A stretch of DNA of 64,000 nt from Prorocentrum cordatum (GCA_963575745.1 CAUYUJ010017860.1:230188-294187); one strand, 5' to 3'; shown: positions 43,441-55,009, counted from the stretch's first letter. Made by a program: numbers and translations. The notes: generated by a model from the letters alone, not told the origin.

Positions 43441-44260
43441 GACGCCTCATCTTTCCGCCCGCCGCCTTCTGCCCCCCTTCGCCCACCCCCGGTCAGCCGC
43501 CACCTTCGCTCCCGCGGGCCCTCCGCCGATGTCCGGCGAGGGCGAGGGTGGGCCAGAGGCGCGGGGCCCTCTCTGGAACGCCCTGGCTTGGCGGCGGCCG
43601 AGGTCGGGAACTAAACGATGTCATGAGGTCCGCGCGGGTTCCTCGGATCGGCGCTGGGGCGCCCTGGTGGCGCCTTCGGTGCCGCCCCTGGCACGCTCCG
43701 CGCGCCATGGAGGGGGGGGGGGGTCCAGCGCCGATCCAAGACATCTGCGCGGACCTCCAAGTCCCACCAGCCCTTCGGGCCGAGGCGGTCTGACGGATTC
43801 TTTCCGCGAGGTTTACCTTCCCCCCCTCCCTCCCTGGGCCTGGACCTGGGCGGCCCGAAGGCTTAGAGCGCCCAGGATGGCCTAAGATGGCTCTAAGAGG
43901 GCGTCCGATGCTCCAAGATGGCCTCCAAGATGGCTCAAAATAGCCGACGATGGTTCAGGATAGCTTCCGACATACCTCCAAGAGGCCCGACGAGGGCCAC
44001 AAGACGATTCCAAGTTCTCCCAGAGCCCCCTGAGGACCCCCTCAAGAGGCCCAAACTCTTCGGGGGCGAACGGAACATCGAGGGTGTTTGCCTTATTGCC
44101 TTTTCGCTTCTGATGCGCTGTTGAGGCCAGCTTCGCTTCACGACTTATGTGTCTCTTCCTCCCTTTTCCCGCCAGCTCTCATGGGCAGGGCTTCTCAGTG
44201 GGCTGGTGGGGATACGCGATTTGTGAAGAATTGACCTGCCCAGACACTAGACACTAGACG
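43440..44260. other. GC-rich spacer, then GATGGCTC-type low complexity (43850-44060)
   Basis: No gene recognised. The low-complexity part shares CTCCAAGATGGC and GATAGCCTCCGACA-like strings with 41.0-41.7 kb. Confidence 0.5.
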
Positions 44261-44261
44261 T

Positions 44262-44835
44262 CATGAATTTTTCATGGCGTGAACCCCCAGCGGTCTGGAC
44301 CCATTCCCAAGGACCGTTTTTTCGTCCTCAGTCAGTTTTTGACCGTCCCGAGGGCCGGTGAGGGCCCCTAGAGGCCGAAAGCAGCGAAAAACCTCTCGCC
44401 ACGACTTTTTCACGACGCGAGGGGCTCCGGGTGTGGATGTCATCCTTCCGTTCTCTACCACCGCACCCCAGGGGCCGCCTCGGCGTCCCGCGCGCCGTCG
44501 CCCTCGGCGAGGCCCCCGTCGCCGGGCCGCGCGCCAGCCGCCTTCCCCACGCGCGGCTGCTCCCCCCTGCCCTTCGGCGGCGCGCCCGAGCCTCTGCCCT
44601 GGCCGCCTCCCGTGCGCAGAGGGCCTCTGCACACCTCCGCCCTGCGTGCCCAGACCTCCTCGCGCCGTGGAAAAATCGCGACGGGAATGGTTTCGCTCTT
44701 CTTGGCCTCCGGGGGCCCTCCCCGGGCCTCGGGACCGTCAAAAAACGACCCGGGACGAAAGTCCGATCTTGGGGAAGGGGTCCAGACCTCTGGGGGTCGA
44801 CGTTGCGAAAAAATCATGCCGTCGGGGGTCTGGGC
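44262..44835. repeat. Two S repeats in opposite orientation (44262-44430 minus; 44655-44835 plus)
   Basis: Left copy: GGTCTGGACCCATTCCCAAG, GCAGCGAAAAACCTCTCGCC. Right copy: GGGACCGTCAAAAAACGACC, GGGGTCCAGACCTCTGGGGG, TCGACGTTGCGAAAAAATC. They face away from each other around a GC-rich 220-bp spacer. Confidence 0.75.
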
Positions 44836-44869
44836 GGCCGATGGGCCGTCCTGGGCGCTGAGCACGAGG

Positions 44870-45260
44870 CGCACCAGGTAGTTTTGCCGGCGGTGCTGGA
44901 GTTCCAAATCGGCCCCCAAGGCTTTACGGTGCGGGGTTTTCCTGAAGTCCCGGCTCCTCTTTCCCAGGGTTGGCCTTCCATGTCAGGTAGTGTTTCCGGC
45001 GGTACTGGAGTTCCAAAATCGGCCCCCAGAGGCCCGAGCACTGCGTTTTTCTTTCCTCAGACAACTGCTTGCAAGTACGGGTTCTTGTTTGTGGCCGGCT
45101 TGTTGTCGCTGCTTCTGCGCTTGGCTGTCGGTCGCCGCGCTTTTTGTCGCCGTCGCCGCCCGTTGCCACCGTCCGTCGCCGCTGTTCTGCGCTTGGCTGT
45201 CGGTCGCCGCTCTTGTTGTCGCCGTCGCCGCCCGTCGCCACCGTCCGTCGCCGCTGCGTA
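44870..45260 (+). repeat. Two tandem duplications: 110 bp (44877-45032) and 72 bp (45109-45258)
   Basis: CTGGAGTTCCAAATCGGCCC recurs at about 44897 and 45007 (one extra A). CTGCGCTTGGCTGTCGGTCG recurs at about 45114 and 45186, each followed by GTCGCCGTCGCCGCCCGT. A related GTCGCCGCCGTCGCCGCT string lies near 49895. Confidence 0.75.
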
Positions 45261-45660
45261 TACCGCATAGCCCACAAATCATAGCTCACACCGCGTCGAT
45301 TGCAACACATAACTCGCGCTTCCTATATTCTCCTTTCTAACAAAAATTCGGATCTACCCCTCCCGGGTGAACGGGCCACCTTTTCGTATTGCAATTTACA
45401 CACGATTGTGCCACATCGTCCATCCTCAATATGAACTCATATCATGCCAGCCCAACTGGAATTCGGCCCCCCTTCATCCTCAGCAAACGCAGCTATGCGC
45501 GCACACTTTTTTGTTTTAAACAAATGCCGAACAACAAAGGGGACAAAGTTCTCACACGCGTGTCGTCGCGCGCGCATGCCAAACATCTTCAAACATCCCA
45601 GGTTTCGCAAGGATTGCGACATCGAGAATAGAACACATATGAAAATCCGCCGATCTGGCG
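45260..45660 (+). repeat. Partial Q element
   Basis: Minisatellite-like CACACCGCGTCGATTGCAAC (45280), then ATCATGCCAGCCCAACTGGA (compare 48785) and one X unit (GCGCGCACACTTTTTTG, ACACGCGTGTCGTCGCGCGC, ATGCCAAACATCTTCAAAC). The order is as in Q2. Confidence 0.6.
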
Positions 45661-46790
45661 TGTGAGTTTCAAGGGCCCTCAGAACAGCCTGAGCCTCAAT
45701 TCCTGATTTTCAGCTCTACTGGGGGGTGGGTGCCGGGGTGGCTCTGCCGGGGTAGGGGGAGGGGGGGGGGGGATGGTTCGATTTAATTCCCGGGGCGGAA
45801 TCTGAGTTCCAGCTCACTCTGGGACGGCCCCCTCGCCCAAGAGGGCCCCAGCATGGGCCAAGAGGGTCCAGGGTCGCCGAACGATCGCTACAAGACGCCC
45901 AAGATGTTCCCAAAACGGCTCCAGAAGCCTCCAAGACGCCCTCAGAAGCCTGAAACAAGCCTCCCAAAGAAGGCCCCAAAAAACAACATATGTCCCAGTC
46001 CCGAAGATAAATGTACAATTCTAACACGTTCGCCTCTTGGGCCTTCAGCGCGTCGCAAGCGCCCCAAGAGAGCCCCCAAACGGCCCAAGAAGCCGCCAAG
46101 AGGGCTCCAAGACGGCCCAAGAAAGGCCCAAGATGGCCCAGGAGGCCCCCGGAAAGCGCCAAGAGGGCCCCAAGACGGGCCCAAAAGGCGCCTGAGAGGG
46201 CGCCAGGACGGCGGAAAAAGTGCCGATCACGGCCCCAGAAACCCCCAGCGGGCCCCCAAGAGGCCCCCAAGAGGCTTGAGGAGGCCCCAAGACGCTTCCA
46301 ACTGGCCCCGAAGAGCCCCCCTGAAGCCCCCTGAGGAGGCCCCAGAAAAATTCAATAAATGCATCCATGACGCCATCTAGAGGCCTCCAAGCTACCTGCA
46401 AGACTCCCCCCGAGAAACCCAAAACCGGTCCCAATGCTTCCACAGCGCTTACGTCTGAACACGAGCGCTGCAGCACAAAAAGTTCTTCCACGTTTTCACA
46501 TATTCTCCCGTCTTCGGCGTCCCTCACATCCACGATCTCACGAGGGCCCGCAGACGACCGCGCGCAGGCCATAGAGACACCCCAAAAACGCGATGGTTCC
46601 CAGCAGAGACCGGCGATGCAAAAAGGCTCCACAAAGAACTGCGATGTAGACATCTCCAGCACAAAGTTTTTCAGAGAGTTCGCCAAATCGGCGAGGTGTC
46701 AACCCAGAGAAGGCCAACACCTGGCCCCAAAGAGGCTTTCCAACAACCGCCGGACATCTCCAACAACCGCTGAAAATCTCGTCATCCTCG
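45660..46790. repeat. GGGCCCCAAGACGGCC-type low complexity and unassigned flank
   Basis: From 45840 to 46400, units of AAGACGGCCC and AAGAGGGCCC recur; this is the reverse complement of the type at 60.3-61.5 kb. 46400-46790 has no recognised gene. Confidence 0.6.
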
Positions 46791-47034
46791 TCAAGCTCCT
46801 CCTTCTCCCCCTCCCCCTCTTCCATTTCCTGTTTCCTCCTGCTCCTCCTCATCCTCAGCATCCTGCTACCCCCCCCCCATCACCACCCTCCACCTCCTCC
46901 TCCTCCTCCTCCTCCTCATCCTACTCCGTTGCCTCCATTCCCAATCCTCATCATCATCCTCACCGCTCGCCGCCATCGTGAACTTCCGGCAACAACGGAA
47001 GCGTCCCGGATCGGCGGCACTGGCCGGAGACCAC
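46790..47034. repeat. (TCC)n tract and short flank
   Basis: Imperfect TCC repeats 46790-46925, then CAT-rich sequence to about 46975. Confidence 0.8.
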
Positions 47035-48690
47035 TACAACACATGGTTTCGCAACGTGGATTTTTAAACAAAAAAAGACCTGCGCCAGCGGATATGCGAA
47101 TTCTTCAGATGGCCTCCGGGTTTTCAACATGTTCAAAACATGCGACCAAGCGGGCCTCTCGCGCGCATGTCGAAATCGTTCGAACGCCAGTTGCGCGCGT
47201 GCTGTCGCTAGAGTCCATTGCAACAAAAAAGAGAAACGAAGGACACGCGCGCGCGCATCCTCGCGCGCGCATTCCCGGATCTTCAAAATCCGCAGGTTCG
47301 AAAAAAAGATTTAAAACACGAGCGTCCCGAGAACATACCAAAGTACATGGTTTCGCAACATCAGTTTTCAAAATCATCATGCGCTCGCGGTTTTGCGGAT
47401 TCAAAAAAACAAACAATGGGTCTCCCCACAATCCCAACAAATTCTGCCAAACGGGCCTCTCGCGCCTACTTTCGAAATCATTCGGACGCTTGCGCGCGTG
47501 CTGGGGGTGGAGGCGCGATCCGTGTCACATAAAACCGCGCGGGTCATTCGCGCGCGTCGGCCGCGCGCGCATGTTGAACTTCCTCAAAAACCTTCATCGC
47601 CGACGCAGGGGCATCGTCATCGGTATCGGCAGGCGCGATCAGCATCGGCGCCGTTATTGGCTTTGCCGTCGACATCGCCACTATCGCCACCACCATCGTT
47701 ACACTCATAATCGTGTCTACCGTTGTCGGCGTCGCCATGATACCGTGCCCGCCAAAGTCACATACTCGCACTAAAGTGCCCGCTGGGAATTGCCCAACGG
47801 TCGACGCCACCGCGTCCGCGTCGGTGGCGCTAAACTAGCTGGCCGCTGTGCGCGCGAGCGTGCGCGGGTTAGCGCGGCCGCAGAGAGGCGCCAACCACTC
47901 ATCACAATCGCCGCCGCATGGGTTTTGTAAACCAAATTGCGGGTGGGTGGGTTGGATGTTTGCATGGGCGTGGGATTTGCCAAGTCATGTAAAACATCGA
48001 ATGCACCCATTAGAGTCCAAGACGTGGATTGCAACACATGGGTAACACCACGTAGTCTACACCACATTTACTGCACCACATTTACTGCACCACGCGTCCT
48101 TCACCACATAGCTACCACCACATCACCACGTTGATTGTGGATTGCGCCACACATATTGCACAACATACATGACACCACGTAGATGGCACCACACTTTTGC
48201 ACCACATACATTAGCCTGCCATTCGTAATTCGTCCGTCACACGTTGCACCGCGCAGCCTGCGCCACATTGGCCCACATCATCGTTCAGGCCACAACGGTT
48301 CAACCTAGCTTGCCCCACATAAATTGTACCACATTGTCTATACCACACACAGTGCAGCACTTACGTTGTGCCACATAATTTGTGCCACATTCATGAACGG
48401 TGTATGGCACCGTGTAGCGCGCACTGCTGAGCAGTCCGCACAACATAAAAATTGGCCACATAGTTTGCACCACGCGTGTTGTTCCACATGGGCTGCGCTA
48501 CATATAACGCACCACGTAGCTAATACCGCATTTATTGCACATCACACGCTGCTCCATATAGCCTGCACCACGTAGGCTTCACAACATAATTTGCATCATT
48601 GCACGACATAAGTTGCACCACGTAGCCTGCAACACGTAATATGCACCACAAATTTTACAACACATGAAACGTACCACAAAGGTTCCCTGT
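47035..48690 (+). repeat. Element Q1: composite repeat X-Y-link-minisatellite
   Basis: X, about 1.7 units (47035-47560; ATGGTTTCGCAAC twice, GCGCGCGCATCCTCGCGCGC). Y (47575-47900) includes TAGCTGGCCGCTGTGCGCGC and GCGCGGCCGCAGAG. Link TGCGGGTGGGTGGGTTGGAT (47939). Minisatellite about 48020-48690 with 15-18-bp units of GCACCACGTAG/GCACCACATTTACT type. A 281-codon plus frame (46929-47774) crosses X and Y but is Arg-rich and shifts relative to Q2. Confidence 0.85.
47635..47838 (+). other. Q1 segment Y: possible hydrophobic peptide frame
   Basis: The frame reads AISIGAVIGFAVDIATIATT, then IVTLIIVSTVVGVAMIPCPP, to a TAG at 47836. It has no Met upstream in the same frame. The 37-residue stretch ending AMIP aligns without gaps to that of Q2, and several of the base differences are synonymous. 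It may be a membrane span or only a feature of the repeat. Confidence 0.35.
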
Positions 48691-48699
48691 TCAAAACAA

Positions 48700-49775
48700 C
48701 CAACAGTAAGTTATGATCTCCCCCCGCGAATATCCGCCCGCCTTTTTGCATTGGAATTCAACTATGAGTCTGCGATCGAACCGTATCATCCCAGCCAAAC
48801 TGCCATTGACCCCCCCCACCATCGTCGGCAACAACTCGTCCGCGCGCACATTCGTTTATCAAACCACGTTCGTTTTCGAAAATGCTGCACACAACAAAAC
48901 TGAAACGAAGTGCGCGCGCGCGTCATCGCGCGCGCATGGACACATACAAAACAAGTGTTTCCGTACGGATTTCAAAACCGAGTGTCTCCAACACGTATTA
49001 AAAGATGGTGTTGCAATATCCGTTTTAGAAATCAGGTCTGCGCGCGAGTTCTTGCGAATTCTTAACAAAACCATGCGTTCACTCTTTTTCATGGAATATG
49101 GCCAAACGAGCCGCCTCGCTTGCGACCATGTCGAAATCATTCGAACGCCTTTGCGCGCGTGCTGGGGGGGGGGCACGATCCGTGTCAAATACTACCATTA
49201 ACGCCAAGCGGGCCACTCGCGCGCGTCGGCCGGGCGCGCATGCCGAAATCGTTCCGAAACCTCCTTCGCCGATGCAAGGACGCCATCATCGCCATCGGCC
49301 TGATCAGCATCGGCGCCGTCATGGGCCTTGCCATCGTCATGGTCTTCGTCGTCACTATCATCGCTACAGTCACCATCGTATCTACAGTCGTCGACGTCGC
49401 CATGATACCGCGCTCGCCCAAGACAGCGACTCACACTGAAGTGCCCGCGCGCCAGCGCGGCCTGCGAGACGCGCTGGGAAGTTCCCAGCGGTCAGCGCCA
49501 CCGCGGCCGCGTCGGTCGCTCCGAACTAGCTGGCCGCTGTGCGCGCGAGCACGCGCGGGCTAGCGCGGCCGCAGAGATCTACCAGCCAACACCAAGCACT
49601 CATCGCAATCGCAGCCGCTTGGGGTTTGCAAACTTAGGTGCGGGTGGGTGGGTGGGATGATTGCGCGAGCAGCGGGGTTGACAATTTAAAGTTGTCAAAC
49701 TGCAATGCACCACGTTAATTGCACAACATAATATGCTAGAACGCACTGTTTGGGTCCCACGCTGGCTAACAATGT
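48700..49775 (+). repeat. Element Q2
   Basis: Lead-in with ATCATCCCAGCCAAACTG (48785), X (48840-49200; GAAACGAAGTGCGCGCGCGC, TCGAAATCATTCGAACGCC), Y (49235-49610), link GCGGGTGGGTGGGTGGGATG (about 49640), hairpin TTGACAATTTAAAGTTGTCA (49678-49697), minisatellite (49700-49735) and end TTGGGTCCCACGCTGGCTAA (about 49749). The same end, TTGGGGTCCACGCTGGCTAA, closes the minisatellite at 52518. Confidence 0.85.
49240..49563 (+). CDS. Candidate small membrane peptide in Q2 (uncertain)
   Basis: An ATG frame of 107 codons begins MPKSFRNLLRRCKDAIIAIG and continues LISIGAVMGLAIVMVFVVTI, then IATVTIVSTVVDVAMIPRSP: a basic start, then about 40 hydrophobic residues that could span a membrane once or twice, then a basic, Arg/Pro-rich tail. 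The corresponding hydrophobic stretch of Q1 has the same length. The frame could instead be a by-product of GTC/ATC-rich repeat DNA; Q0 has only (CGT)n here. Function unknown. Confidence 0.3.
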   Translation: MPKSFRNLLRRCKDAIIAIGLISIGAVMGLAIVMVFVVTIIATVTIVSTVVDVAMIPRSPKTATHTEVPARQRGLRDALGSSQRSAPPRPRRSLRTSWPLCARARAG

Positions 49776-50414
49776 TCCAGATTCCCCAAAGACTGCTTCA
49801 ACCTGGGGGATCTTACTTCTTCCTGCAGAATAACTGAACTCCAGCGCCACTCTGGCCAGCTCGTTGCCGCCAGTCACCGTCTGTTGCCGCCCGTCGCCGC
49901 CGTCGCCGCTGGGCCCCGACGCCCCTCCAACCGGCTCGTTGCTGCCCGCCGCCGGCCGTCGCCACCGTCGCCGCTTTGCATTGCTTTGCACAACGCTGCT
50001 TTGCATTGCTTCGCTGTGCATTGCTATGGATGGCTGCGCGTTCTTTTGCATTGATTTGCATCGCTGTGCATCGCTGTGCCTCGCCTTGCATTGCTTTGCA
50101 TTGCTTTGCATTGCGCTGCATTGATTTGTGTTGCTTTGCATTGCATTGCATAGCACTGCTTCGCATTGCTACGCATTGCTGTGCATTGCTGTGCGTTGCT
50201 GTGCATTGCTGTGCATTGGTTTGTGTTGTGTTGCATTGCTGTGCATTGCTTTGCATTGCTTGCACTGCGTTGCATTGCTTTGCTGTACATTGCTTTGGAT
50301 GGCTTTGCGTTGCTTCGCATTGCTTTGCATTGCTTAGCATTGCTGCGCGTTGTCTTGCATTGCTTCGCATATTATCGCATTGCGTTGCATTGCGTAGCGT
50401 CGAATAACATTGCT
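49776..50414. repeat. GCATTGCTTT minisatellite, left half (49975-50414), with unassigned lead
   Basis: Units of 10-11 bp (TTGCATTGCT, TTGCTGTGCA). 49776-49975 is unassigned and GCC/GTCGCC-rich. The minisatellite is broken at 50414 by element P2 and resumes at 52150. Confidence 0.9.
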
Positions 50415-50829
50415 CCCAAGCATCCTGTGGTGTTGGGCCCTCGTTTTGAAGAGGCAGTGTCCTGCGTCTTCTCATCCTCTCCTTCTCTCCTCCTCCCCCT
50501 CCTCCCTCCTCTCCTCCTCCCCCTCCCCCTCCTCCTCTCCTCCTCTCCTCCCCCTCCTCCCTCCTCCCCCTCCTCTCATCCTCTCCTCCTCCTCTCCTCC
50601 TCCTCTCCTCTCCTCCTCCCCCTCCTCCCTCCTCCCGTTCCTGCCTCTGCTCTCCGTGTGCCGCCATCACCGTTAGCATCGCCATCACCATCGTCATCAC
50701 CACCGCCATCGCCATCATCCGCATCATCCGCATCATCCGCAGCACCCACATCACCCACATCACCCACATCATCCATATCACCATCACCATCACCATCACC
50801 ATCACCATCACCATCACCATCACCATCAC

Positions 50830-50873
<44 letters not shown>

Positions 50874-50941
50874 GCATCATCATCATCATCATCATCATCA
50901 TCCGCATCAGCTTCATCAGCTTCATCATCATCATCAGCATT

Positions 50942-50972
<31 letters not shown>

Positions 50973-52149
50973 CCATCACCATCACCATCACCATCATCAT
51001 CATCATCATCATCTTCATCACTATTATCATCATCGCCACCATCACCACGGCCAGCAGTGTGAAACACCCTTCAACTCCAACTTCTCTTTCCTCTCATCCC
51101 CGCCTATGCCGTCCGCATGCCTCTGCTTTGGAGCACACACACATCCCACACGCTTCGTGGCCCCACAGGGAGCTCCACCGAAAGCCTCATTACCCTCGTC
51201 ATCGTCAACACCGTGCTCTGCTCTCCGCATGTGCACCATGTCGGCACACCCCTCACACGGTTCGTGGCCCCATCGGGAGCTCCGCCGAAGGCCCCAGTGG
51301 CAAGGTCCGCATGCGCCCGACGCCCATGTTGGCCACCCCTCACACGGTTCGTGATCCTATACGGAGCTCCATGCGCCCGACGCCCATGTTGGCACACCCC
51401 TCACACGGTTCGTGGCCCCATAGGGAGCTCCCCCGAAAGCCCCAGTGGTAAGGTCCGCATGGGCCCGACGCCCATTTTGGAGCACCACTCACACGGTTCG
51501 TGCCCCATAGGGACCTCCACCGAAAGCCCCAGTGGCAGGGTCCGCAATCGCCCGACGCCCGTTTTAGCACCCCCCTCACACGGTTCGTGGCCCTATAGGG
51601 AGCTCCGCGGGAGGCAGTGAGGGAAATCTTCGGTGCCGCCCGCCCGCATGCGCCCGACCCACCCATCTCAGCACACCCCTCACGAAGATCGTGGCCCCAT
51701 AAAGGAGGCTCCACCGACGGTCCCAGGGCGCTGCCTGTTGGCGCCCGACGTACCCATTCCGACGCGCCCCTCACGAGGATCGTGGCCCCATGAGGGGGCT
51801 CCACCGAAGATCCCAAGGGCGCCGCCCGCACGCGTCCGACCCACCCATGTCGGCACACCCCTCGCACGTTTCGCGGCGGCCGTCCTCGCGCGCGCCTCCC
51901 CCGCCCATGACGGCACGCCCCCCACGCGTTTCGTGGCCCCTTGAGGAACTCCATCGGAGGCCACAACGACCGTCATCGCATGCGTCTCTCCCACAGCCCG
52001 CATGCGGTACCCGCCCCATGCTGGCACACCACTCACGCGGTTCGCCCGTCTCACGCGGCTCGCGGCCCCATAGGGAGTTCCCCCTCGATCGTCCCGCCTG
52101 CCCTGCGGTACTCGCAACTGCATATGGATGGGTCCTTCGCCAGGACAAT
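50415..52149 (+). repeat. Element P2: second copy of the P composite
   Basis: Head 50415-50470 (CATCCTGTGGTGTTGGGCCC then TCGTTTTGAAGA), (TCC)n 50468-50640, (CAT)n 50650-51045, about eleven diverged satellite units (51133-52075; CACACGGTTCGTGGCCCCAT), tail (CGCAACTGCATATGGATGGG, TCCTTCGCCAGGACAAT) ending 52149. Head, order and tail match P1; the satellite units are more diverged than in P1. Confidence 0.9.
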
Positions 52150-52545
52150 ATTTCTGCATTGCTGTGCGTTGCTGTTGTTTGCTTTACATTTCTTTGCATT
52201 AATTTGCATTGCTTTGCCTTGTTTTGCATTGCGTTGCCTTGCCTTGCGTTGCATTGACTCGTATTTCTTTGCATTGCTCTGCCTCGCTGTGCCTCGCCTT
52301 ACTTTGCATTGCCTTGCATTGCCTTGCATTGTTTTGAATTGCTTTGCTTTGCTTTGCTTTGCTTTGCATTGCATTGCTTTGCATTCTTTTGCATTGCAAA
52401 GAACTGCGCTGCAATGCTGTTTCTCACATAGACTGCGACACATGTATTGCACCTCCTAGATTTCACCACATGGATTGCACCATCTAGACTGCGCCACGTA
52501 GATTGCAAGAAATCGCTGCTTGGGGTCCACGCTGGCTAACATGTT
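52150..52545. repeat. GCATTGCTTT minisatellite, right half, then CACCACATGGATTGCA minisatellite and Q-type end
   Basis: TTTGCATTGC units run to about 52425. Five or so 15-17-bp units of the Q minisatellite follow (52430-52510), then TTGGGGTCCACGCTGGCTAA. Confidence 0.85.
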
Positions 52546-53290
52546 TCACCCGCACAATTTCTGTGCCCAGGATGGTCCTGGCCAGGCGTGGTGGTGGTGG
52601 TGGTGTGCAGATGCCTCCCGCAGATCCTGCGCCCTGATCCGCCGCGCCCCCGCCCTGGCGGCCCTCTCTCCTCTCTGCGCCTGAGGGGGAGGACCAGGAT
52701 GGACGATACGGGAGAGGTAGCAAACATGGGGGGTCAGCGGCTGGTTCTCACAGCGCCTCCAGCGCCAGGAGCGACCATGTATCGAGGAACGCGCCAAGCG
52801 GTGGAGCCGAAGCCAGCTGCACGCAGCAGAGTTCGCATCCCCCCTCTCCCGTCCCCCTCTCGTCCGATCCGAGCAGAGGGCCCGGGCCTGTTGCGAATCG
52901 ATATGTTCGATCCCGAAGTTTTTGTTCTGGATTCGGCCTCAACAGGCGAGTTTTTTGCCCCAGTCTGGGAAGGAACACCGCCCCCACAGCAAGGGTTGAG
53001 ACCTGTTGGACCTGTGGTGCCCGGGTCGAGACCTGTCCGTCGGAGGTCTAAGGAGCTCCAGCGACGGCTGCATCGGGGGCATCCAAGAGGAGGCGTCCAA
53101 AAGGAGGGGGCGCAATCATGGCCGGTGGCACGTGCGCGGCCAACGGGGGGGGGGGGCGGGAGCGCATTGAGGTAAGAACAGGCGCCAGGAGATCTGGGGA
53201 GATACCATGGCCCCCGCCATGAGATCCCCCCCCCCCTTGTCATTGCCCCCCTCTTGGCCGCCCCCGACTGCCACTTCCCCCGCTCCGGCT
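52546..53290 (+). other. Unassigned region with a 195-codon open frame (52588-53175)
   Basis: The frame includes LLRIDMFDPEVFVLDSASTG and EFFAPVWEGTPPPQQG, which look protein-like, within Pro/Arg-rich sequence. An internal ATG at 52699 opens MDDTGEVANMGGQRLVLTAP. No family is recognised, and the minus strand is open too, so I do not call a gene. Confidence 0.35.
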
Positions 53291-53460
53291 CCAGGAAGAG
53301 CGAAGGGGAGGAGGACGATGAAGAGGAGGAGGAGGGGAGGAAAAAGACGACGAGGAGGAGGAGGAGGAGGAGGAAGAGGAGGACGAGAAGGAGGGGGAGG
53401 AGGAGGAGGAGGAGGAGGAGGAGGAGGAGGAGGAGGAGGAGGAGAAGGAGGAGGAGGACA
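53290..53460. repeat. (GGA)n tract
   Basis: About 170 bp, pure for the last 70 bp. Confidence 0.93.
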
Positions 53461-55009
53461 ACCGGGCACGTGGGTCCCCAACAAGGATGTACCCCTTTTT
53501 TTACTCTCAGCACGGCAGCACCTTATAGTGGGGGAGGTAGGTCTTTCCATGGTGGAGGCTTGGGTCCCCGCAAGGGCAGGTTTCTACAGAAGTGCATGCA
53601 AGATGGCGTTCATTTTGTCCCACACCGTACACGTGAGACACTTGCCCACGGGTGCGGCTGTGGTGCACAATCTGCACTCCGTCCTTGCAGCAGTACTACC
53701 TGTTAGCCGCACTGTGTTCTTTTTTTGACCAATACTTCGCTTACTTCTCAGATCGGCCTTTCTATCATTTTGCCCGACGCCTATGCCTTAGTGTTCTGCT
53801 GCCAACACTCTCAGCACATACCGACATTTAGTACTGGTATTTAAACAGTACTGCCTCTAGGCCAGCCTACTTAGACACGGTCCAGCCTAAGACCAGCCCA
53901 GCACGCACTTGATACCAATGGGCCCGTGCTAAACCCAAGAATAATTACAAACATCACGAGGTCCCTGGGACCGATGTGGTTTAGGGTAAGCCCAAAAACC
54001 ATGGGCAGCAACCCAAGAGCTGCTACAGTCAGTCAAGTATCAGACATGTTTTGTCTGCTGACCCTCAGCAGCCACAGTTATCACTTCTCGGCTGATTGTT
54101 GTTTTCACATGTGCAGCATGTTGTGCCACCAGATGCCACATACACTGAAATATAGGAGGGTCCCACTGGGGTGTATTAGCAGAGGAGGGGAGGAGGACAA
54201 CACTCACGCTGCAGCTGTGCATGCTACGCAATAGTCCAGGGCAGCATCCCAGGAACTGCTCACGCACGCTTCTTAGCTACATTGGAGCACTCCTGGCAAT
54301 CATTGTGGGGTACTCGCTGCAATTCGCTACTTCGGTGGTTGCGTGGAACCAGCCATCAGACGCCACCTTTTTATACACGCAGCTCTTCCATGTTGTTCCC
54401 CACACACAACCTTGCCATCTCTAGCAACAAGCACATGCTGGGAACATCTCAGCCTGTGCTTTCTCTTGCTCACAGCTGCAGCCTGCCAAGATGGCACTTA
54501 CTCTGAACAGGGATGGGGTTTGTGGGGCCTGGAGTGTGGCGGGTTATAGGGGGATGGGGAGTTGAGTTACGGTTCGGAGTGCACCAAAACCCTGGGCAAC
54601 AGCCCTAAAATTGCTAAGTGCCGCTCTATTCACGCTTGGCGTCATTGCACTTCTCTTAACGTCACATACAGTGACGGCACGACCTATGAAACTTTCGTCT
54701 TATAGATGTTACCTCGTTTGCTTGCTAAGGTCTCTGTCGTCCTGCCGTATCTGGCCAGCCGCGACGACACTCACCATCGATCTTAAGAATGTTACCCTTA
54801 CTTTTGTACTTTATGTTGCTGTTGTTGTTGCATCCCACTAAGGTGAATGCCGCCACACCTGGCGGGCGCCTACTCTCACCAATCAGATTATCCTGCGCTC
54901 ATTCTCTTCCATGTTCCGCGGCGCCCGCCGTGTGCTTGTGACCCGAGTCGTTTCTCCAACTACAGCATAAACGCGACAGGCTCGTTCCTTACGTTGGTCT
55001 ATCGTCAAA
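53461..55009. other. Lower-GC, repeat-poor region with no recognised gene
   Basis: This is the longest stretch free of obvious repeats. Frames are short (at most about 170 codons, and the longest begins in the GGA tract). AGTACTG/CAGTACT form a small inverted repeat near 53829-53851. It could hold intron or intergenic DNA. Confidence 0.5.

Noticed and set aside
43421-43441. ATTTTGGGGCTCAGG on the minus strand as a DinoSL relic
   Set aside because: It needs a 2-base insertion and a substitution, and it leads into GGA repeats rather than a start codon.
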